Positions 59,147 to 64,000 of a stretch of DNA of 64,000 nucleotides are shown in pieces. Position 1 is the first letter of the stretch, and each line of letters begins with the position of its first letter. The position numbers and the translations under genes were made by a program. The notes beneath the pieces are model-generated. The model was not told the origin of the DNA. It worked only from the letters and a program-made list of their open reading frames with translations, and ran no database searches. Source of the DNA: Onishia taeanensis (GTDB taxonomy: Bacteria > Pseudomonadota > Gammaproteobacteria > Pseudomonadales > Halomonadaceae); NCBI RefSeq assembly GCF_013349955.1, contig NZ_JABVXC010000002.1:62001-126000 (forward strand), written 5' to 3'.

Positions 59147-61288
59147 TCAAGCATCCTGCAGCACGCCATCGATTTCGCGGGTAAAGGGCGGCAGGCCATC
59201 GAGCAGCGCCTGACCATAGCGGCGTGTCAAAACTCGCCGGTCGAGCAGCGTAATGCGCCCACGATCGTCTTCCTTGCGAATCAGTCGGCCACAGGCCTGC
59301 ACCAGCTTTATCGAGGCATCCGGCACGGTGATGCGCATGAAAGGATTGCCGCCACGGCTCTCGATCCACTCGGCAAGCGTCGCCCCCACCGGGTCGTCAG
59401 GGACCGCGAAGGGCAGACGAGTGATCACCACATGGGTCAGATACTTGCCGGGCAAGTCGATGCCCTCGGCGAAGCTTGCCAAGCCGAAGATGATACTGCC
59501 CTCCCCGGCGTCGATTCGCGTGCGATGGCGCTCGATCAGCTCGCGTTTGGGCAGCCGGTCCTGGGCCAGCACGCGCTCGCGATAGGAGCGCGGCAATGCC
59601 TTCTCCACGGCGCGCAACTGGGCCCGCGACGAGAACAGCATCAGCACGGCTTCGTGGTCTTCTAGTCCCTGAACGAAGTCGACGATGGCGCGCTCGTGAC
59701 CCTCACGATCGCCGGGGTCGACCGCTTCGCGAGGAACACTCAGCACCGCCCGGGAATAGTCAAAGGGACTGGGCAGGCGCTGATAGCGGTAGCGGTTGGC
59801 GAGCCCTGCACGCTCCTGCAGACGTTCGAAACGTCCCAGGGCCGTAAGGGTCGCCGAGGTGACCACCGCACCGTGACAGCTGCCCCAGAGGGTCCGCGCC
59901 AGGGTGTTGGCAGCCGAGACCGGGCTTGCTGCGAAGATCAGTTCCGGCTCGCCGCCGACCTGCTCGAAGCTCAGCCAGCGGGCCCGCGGTGGCTCCTGGG
60001 TGTCATCGACCTCGCTGAAGGCCAGCCACAGGGCGTGGGCCTCCAGAGCGCGGCCATGCAGCAGGGCGATCAGCGGCAGCCAGGGCTCGGCCTGCTCACG
60101 AGGCAGCCCGGTGGACTTCTCCGGGTCAAGGCTCTCGCGCAGGATATCGGCCATGGTTTCGAGATTGCGAGACAGCTCGGCGAAGACCGTCACCAGAGCA
60201 CCGGCCTGCTCGCGCAGTGCCTCGGGGGCGCGGCCCATGTCAAAACGCAGCTGACGGGTCTCTTCGCCGGCACCATTGGGCAGTTCGGCGAGCTGGTGAC
60301 CCAGCGCAAAGACCTCACCCAGACGTGGCTCGAGAGCGGCGATCGCCTCGGGGAAGCCCCCCAGCAGGCGCGCCAGGGTCGGCTGAACGCCGAGCGCCGT
60401 ATTAAGCTCGGTCAACGATTTCTTGAGGGTGCGCAGCCAGCGCAGCGCGCCGTTGACGGCGAAACGATGGGTGAAGTGGCCAATCGCCTTGTCGGGCAGA
60501 TGATGCCCTTCGTCGAAAACGTAGATGCAATCGGAGGGACTTGGCAGCACCGCGCCCCCGCCCAGCGCTAGGTCGGCGAGCACCAGGTCGTGATTGGCGA
60601 CGATGATGTCGGCGCTGTCCAGGTAGCGTCGGGCGCGAAAGAAGGCGCAGGCGCTGAAGTGGTCGCAGCGGCGGTTGGTGCACTGACGATGATCGGTGGT
60701 CAGACGCCGCCATTGCGGGTCAGCGATGGCCACCGGCCAGCTGTCGCGGTCCCCTTCCCAGCGGCCGTTGCCGTAAGCATCGGCCAACTCCTTGACCAGC
60801 GCATGAAAGTCGTCGCCATCGCGGGACTCCATCGCCTGCTCGAACAGCGACAGGGTCGGGTTATCCTCGACGCCATCCAGTGCCTGTTCGAGCTTGGCCA
60901 CACAGATATAGCGACCGCGCCCCTTGGCCAGGGCATAGTCGAAGTCGAGCCCGCTGTGCTTCTTGAGGGCCGGCAAGTCTTGGTGCAGCACCTGTTCCTG
61001 TAGCGCCACGGTGGCGGTGGAAACCACCAGCCGCTTGCCACGTGCCTTGGCCACAGGCAGCGCCGCCAGCAGATAGGCCAAGGTCTTGCCGGTACCGGTA
61101 CCGGCCTCGAGCACGCAGACGTGCTCGTCGGAGGTCCGCTTGCCGGCATCATCGGCTTCGATCCCCGCCAGAGTACGGGCGATCTCGGCGATCATCAGCC
61201 GCTGACCGTAGCGCGGCGTCAGCTCGAGGCCCTCGAGAACCCGCCGATAGGCGGTCTGGATGTCGCCCTTGAGCGCCTCGTCCAGCAT
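59147..61288 (-). CDS. dinG: ATP-dependent DNA helicase, DinG/YoaA (XPD-like) family
   Basis: A 713-aa superfamily 2 Fe-S helicase. Walker A LEAGTGTGKT, DEGH box (FDEGHHLPD) and four cysteines (YICVAKL; QCTNRRC; SACAFF) that ligate a 4Fe-4S cluster. Motif VI-like QACGRLIRKEDDRG is near the C-terminus. It unwinds R-loops and forked DNA. DinG and YoaA are hard to separate by eye; DinG is preferred. Confidence 0.9.
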   Translation of the reverse strand: MLDEALKGDIQTAYRRVLEGLELTPRYGQRLMIAEIARTLAGIEADDAGKRTSDEHVCVLEAGTGTGKTLAYLLAALPVAKARGKRLVVSTATVALQEQVLHQDLPALKKHSGLDFDYALAKGRGRYICVAKLEQALDGVEDNPTLSLFEQAMESRDGDDFHALVKELADAYGNGRWEGDRDSWPVAIADPQWRRLTTDHRQCTNRRCDHFSACAFFRARRYLDSADIIVANHDLVLADLALGGGAVLPSPSDCIYVFDEGHHLPDKAIGHFTHRFAVNGALRWLRTLKKSLTELNTALGVQPTLARLLGGFPEAIAALEPRLGEVFALGHQLAELPNGAGEETRQLRFDMGRAPEALREQAGALVTVFAELSRNLETMADILRESLDPEKSTGLPREQAEPWLPLIALLHGRALEAHALWLAFSEVDDTQEPPRARWLSFEQVGGEPELIFAASPVSAANTLARTLWGSCHGAVVTSATLTALGRFERLQERAGLANRYRYQRLPSPFDYSRAVLSVPREAVDPGDREGHERAIVDFVQGLEDHEAVLMLFSSRAQLRAVEKALPRSYRERVLAQDRLPKRELIERHRTRIDAGEGSIIFGLASFAEGIDLPGKYLTHVVITRLPFAVPDDPVGATLAEWIESRGGNPFMRITVPDASIKLVQACGRLIRKEDDRGRITLLDRRVLTRRYGQALLDGLPPFTREIDGVLQDA

Positions 61289-61317
61289 CGTCGATATCGT
61301 CCTTACGGCCTTCGCCG

Positions 61318-62592
61318 TTACAGCGTGCCTTCCGGCGGGTGCTCGCAGGGCAGTTTGTCGTTGATGTAGCGCTCGATCTCGGGCAGCGAGAAGGCGTCTT
61401 CCTCACCCACGAAACTGATCGACACGCCCTTGGCGCCGGCGCGGCCGGTTCGGCCGATGCGATGCACGTAGTCTTCCGGATCTTCCGGCAGGGTATAGTT
61501 GATCACGTGGCTGACGTCCTCGATGTGAATGCCGCGACCGGCCACATCTGTCGCCACCAGCACCCGCACGTCGCCTTCGCGGAAGCGCTCGAGAGTCTCG
61601 ATGCGCTTGGTCTGCGGCACGTCACCGGAGAGCATCGCCACATTGACGCCGGCTTCACGCAATAGGTCGTCGATCTTGCGGACCAGATCACGACGGTTGC
61701 AGAACACCATCACCCGCTCGAGGCTGTCGTCTTTCAACAGGTTGATCAGCAGGCGTGACTTGTCCTCATCGCCGACCAGGTAAACGTGCTGGTCGATGTC
61801 GGCCGCATTGTCGACGGTGACCTCGATCTCCACATGTGCCGGGTCCAGCGTCCACTGGCTCGCCAGATTGAGAATATCCGGGGTGAAGGTCGCCGAGAAC
61901 AGGAAGGTCTGACGCTCTTCCTTCTTCGGGGTGTGGCGGATGATGCGCTTGACGTCGGGAATGAAGCCCATCGACAGCATGCGATCCGCCTCGTCGAGCA
62001 CCAGCACCTCGACCTGGGTGAGGTCAACATCACGCTTCTCATGGAAGTCGAGCAGCCGGCCAGGAGTCGCCACCAGCACATCGACCTTCTTGCCCAACTG
62101 GTCGCGCTGCTGCTGATAGTCCATACCACCGACGACGCTGGCGACATTCAGCTTGGTAAACCGCGCCAAAGCCTTGGCATCCTTTTCGATCTGCAGCGCC
62201 AGCTCACGGGTCGGCGCGATGATCAGGGCGCGCGGCGCGCCGGGCTTTTGCCCATCGGGCGCCTCTTCTTCGAGGAAGTAGGCCATCATCGAGATCAAGA
62301 AGGCGGCGGTCTTACCGGTGCCGGTCTGAGCCTTGCCAACCACGTCACCACCCAGCAAGGTCTGGGCCAGCGCCTCGGCCTGGATAGGCGTGCAATACTC
62401 GAAGCCCAGCGCATGGATGGCGCGCATCAGCGGCAGGGGCAGGTCGAAGTCGTGGAAACGCCACTTGCCCGCGACGGCAGGCACCTGGAACTGGCGAATG
62501 TCCCAGTTGGACTGTGACTTGCGCGGTTTGCGGCGCCGACGCTTCGGCTTGCGGGTCTGCGCCGGGGCGGGATTCTGTTCCGACTCGCTCAT
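61318..62592 (-). CDS. rhlB: DEAD-box RNA helicase RhlB
   Basis: A 424-aa DEAD-box protein. Q-motif region ([19 protein letters not shown]), Walker [22 protein letters not shown] (FLFSATF) and [10 protein letters not shown] are in order. A basic N-terminal extension ([14 protein letters not shown]) is typical of RhlB orthologues in this group. RNA degradosome component in enterics. It lies 29 bp before dinG. Confidence 0.92.
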   Translation of the reverse strand: MSESEQNPAPAQTRKPKRRRRKPRKSQSNWDIRQFQVPAVAGKWRFHDFDLPLPLMRAIHALGFEYCTPIQAEALAQTLLGGDVVGKAQTGTGKTAAFLISMMAYFLEEEAPDGQKPGAPRALIIAPTRELALQIEKDAKALARFTKLNVASVVGGMDYQQQRDQLGKKVDVLVATPGRLLDFHEKRDVDLTQVEVLVLDEADRMLSMGFIPDVKRIIRHTPKKEERQTFLFSATFTPDILNLASQWTLDPAHVEIEVTVDNAADIDQHVYLVGDEDKSRLLINLLKDDSLERVMVFCNRRDLVRKIDDLLREAGVNVAMLSGDVPQTKRIETLERFREGDVRVLVATDVAGRGIHIEDVSHVINYTLPEDPEDYVHRIGRTGRAGAKGVSISFVGEEDAFSLPEIERYINDKLPCEHPPEGTL

Positions 62593-62893
62593 AGGCTGTG
62601 CTTAGGTCCCAATAACAGTGGATGTGATGCACTGACGCCAGGGTCAGGCCAGTTCCGGGTGAGGTATTGTACCAGCCCTTGACCGTCTCGGCTTGTCCAG
62701 GTGACATCTTGGCCAAGCAGGATACCCCTATGGTCGATGCTCGATAAGGCCGAGCTCGCCTGCGCGACAGGCGATGAAGCGCCAGGGTCGTTAACGCTGA
62801 ACTGCTGACCATAGCCGACGACGCCCGGTGATTGCTGTTGATAGCGCCCGGTGATTGCTAGAATGGCTGTCGCTCAGGAAAGGACACGATGTC
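62593..62893. other. Intergenic region upstream of rhlB and the basic protein gene
   Basis: About 300 bp with divergent promoters expected. A 15-bp direct repeat CGCCCGGTGATTGCT occurs at 62822-62836 and 62845-62859 (23-bp period), just before a TAGAAT -10-like box (62859-62864) for the plus-strand genes. Confidence 0.45.
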
Positions 62894-63139
62894 ATGACAC
62901 GCAGAAAGAAGACTCGCTCGCTGGCCGACAAGGTCACGATCCGCACCGGCCGGCGCAAGGATTACAAGCAGTGGCGCCACGACCACCCCGATGAGGTTGC
63001 TCCGTCGCGCCGCTTCACCGCCAAGAAGCAGGATCAGCGCAAGCAGCAGGCCGCCCGCAAGCTAGAGCGCATGCAGCGGGCGCAGTCGATCGAGATTCAT
63101 CCAGACAAAAACTCCCGACCCGACGACGAGGGCAAATAA
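62894..63139 (+). CDS. Small basic protein, possibly nucleic-acid-associated
   Basis: An 81-aa highly basic protein (N-terminal [13 protein letters not shown], then [19 protein letters not shown] helical segment). No domain recognised. Its TAA overlaps the ATG of exonuclease III by one base, implying coupled translation. The preferred ATG 62894 lies 10 nt after an AGGA element; a longer frame from 62855 lacks support. Confidence 0.65.
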   Translation: MTRRKKTRSLADKVTIRTGRRKDYKQWRHDHPDEVAPSRRFTAKKQDQRKQQAARKLERMQRAQSIEIHPDKNSRPDDEGK

Positions 63140-63954
63140 TGCGGCTGGTGTCGTTCAACATCAATGGGGTGCGGGCACGCCCTCACCAGCTCGAAGCCCT
63201 GGTGGCTGCTCACGCGCCGGACGTTATCGGGCTGCAGGAAACCAAGGTCCAGGACAGCGAGTTTCCCCGTGCCGCCCTGGAGGCACTGGGTTACCACGTC
63301 TATTTCCATGGCCAGAAAGGTCACTATGGCGTGGCCCTGATGTGCCGCCAGGAGCCCGAGGCAGTCCACTACGGTTTTCCCGACGATGACGACGATGCCC
63401 AGCGGCGCATGATCGGCGTACGACTGCGGCTGGCCGATGGGGAAAGCCTTACCGTGTGGAACGGCTACTTCCCTCAGGGCGAGAACGTCGAACACCCCAC
63501 CAAGTTTCCCTACAAGGAGCGCTTCTACGCGCAGCTCTCGCGGCTGCTCGAGGAAGACTGCCAGCCAGACGAGCGCATCGCCATCATGGGCGACTTCAAT
63601 ATCTCGCCGGAAGACCGAGATATCGGCATCGGCGAATCCAACCGCAAGCGTTGGCTGCGCGAAGGCAAGACCAGCTTCCAACCCATCGAGCGGGCCTGGC
63701 TGGGCCGGGTCAAGGACTGGGGCCTGACCGACAGCTATCGCCTGGTACACCCGACTCGCGACGATCACTTCAGCTGGTTCGACTACCGCTCCAAGGGCTT
63801 CGATCGCGACCCCAAGCGCGGCCTGCGCATCGACCACATCCTGGTCAGCCGCCCGCTAATCGACAAGGTCACCGATGCCGGCATCGACTATGAGCTGCGC
63901 GGCATGGAAAAACCATCGGACCACGCCCCGGTGTGGACCGAACTGGCACTCTAG
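63139..63954 (+). CDS. xthA: Exodeoxyribonuclease III
   Basis: A 271-aa AP endonuclease/exonuclease [20 protein letters not shown] (metal-binding Asn), LQETKVQD (Glu34-equivalent), [13 protein letters not shown] and the C-terminal RIDHILVS and SDHAPVW (catalytic Asp-His) are intact. Acts in base-excision repair. Coupled to the preceding small gene. Confidence 0.95.
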   Translation: MRLVSFNINGVRARPHQLEALVAAHAPDVIGLQETKVQDSEFPRAALEALGYHVYFHGQKGHYGVALMCRQEPEAVHYGFPDDDDDAQRRMIGVRLRLADGESLTVWNGYFPQGENVEHPTKFPYKERFYAQLSRLLEEDCQPDERIAIMGDFNISPEDRDIGIGESNRKRWLREGKTSFQPIERAWLGRVKDWGLTDSYRLVHPTRDDHFSWFDYRSKGFDRDPKRGLRIDHILVSRPLIDKVTDAGIDYELRGMEKPSDHAPVWTELAL

Positions 63955-63961
63955 CGCTCAC

Positions 63962-63982
63962 GGCGCGTCGCCTAGACGCGCC
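63962..63982 (+). terminator. Possible hairpin after xthA
   Basis: An 8-bp stem (GGCGCGTC / GACGCGCC) with a 5-nt loop lies 8 bp after the xthA stop. No T-tract follows, so it may be only a structural end. Confidence 0.35.
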
Positions 63983-64000
63983 CTGGGCCGCCTGTAACGC

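Overview
The window looks like chromosomal DNA of a halophilic gammaproteobacterium, most likely Halomonadaceae (Halomonas or a close relative). The evidence is high GC, Halomonas-like protein sequences throughout, an OpuC-type osmoprotectant importer, and the order rpoE-rseA-rseB-rseC-mucD-lepA-lepB-rnc-era-recO-pdxJ-acpS followed by barA, cysM, rlmD, relA and mazG, which is characteristic of Pseudomonas/Halomonas-type genomes. No tRNA, rRNA or CRISPR array was seen.

Bases 1-6,060 hold a four-gene OpuC/OsmU-type ABC importer (permease, CBS-domain ATPase, permease, binding protein) closed by a strong terminator. An MmgE/PrpD-family protein and a nitrilase-superfamily hydrolase follow on the same strand. 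Bases 6,076-16,111 are a mosaic of small housekeeping and redox genes: HPP membrane protein, PA2779/PA2778 pair, YjbQ, YrbL, FrnE-like DsbA, NDUFA9-like reductase, thioredoxin-like protein, pirin, YbhB/PEBP, a small secreted protein and a GNAT. Bases 16,477-17,373 contain an integrase relic and a ParDE toxin-antitoxin pair.

Bases 17,655-22,658 are the most interesting catabolic block. A LysR regulator is divergent from three genes: a HalD/BesD/ArpA-like 2-oxoglutarate oxygenase, an M24-fold protein very like the DMSP lyase DddP, and an MmsA/DddC-like CoA-acylating semialdehyde dehydrogenase. The DddP-like protein has all six metal ligands at identical spacing to my recollection of DddP, but lacks the catalytic Asp. 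The substrate is unknown. Bases 22,718-26,749 carry YeaO and flavodoxin-like genes and a ThuA / Gfo-Idh-MocA / LacI operon preceded by two perfect GTAAACGTTTAC operators spaced 21 bp apart.

Bases 27,200-29,993 are accessory. A divergent PadR/DUF2306 pair is followed by two integron-type gene cassettes on the minus strand, one with an RHH/ParE-like toxin-antitoxin pair and one with a GNAT acetyltransferase. Each ends in a recognisable attC site, with no integron integrase in the window (a CALIN-like arrangement). A fragment of a flavodoxin paralogue follows.

Bases 30,131-42,929 return to core metabolism: an exported inorganic pyrophosphatase, fadBA, ppc, mazG, relA, rlmD and cysM. Bases 43,048-57,021 hold barA (plus strand), then acpS, pdxJ (with a His-Asp repeat tail), recO, era, rnc, lepB, lepA, mucD, rseC, rseB, rseA and rpoE, covering envelope stress, translation quality and RNA processing. 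Bases 57,362-63,954 contain DAHP synthase, an uncharacterised internally duplicated protein, a DinG-type helicase, rhlB, a small basic protein and exonuclease III.
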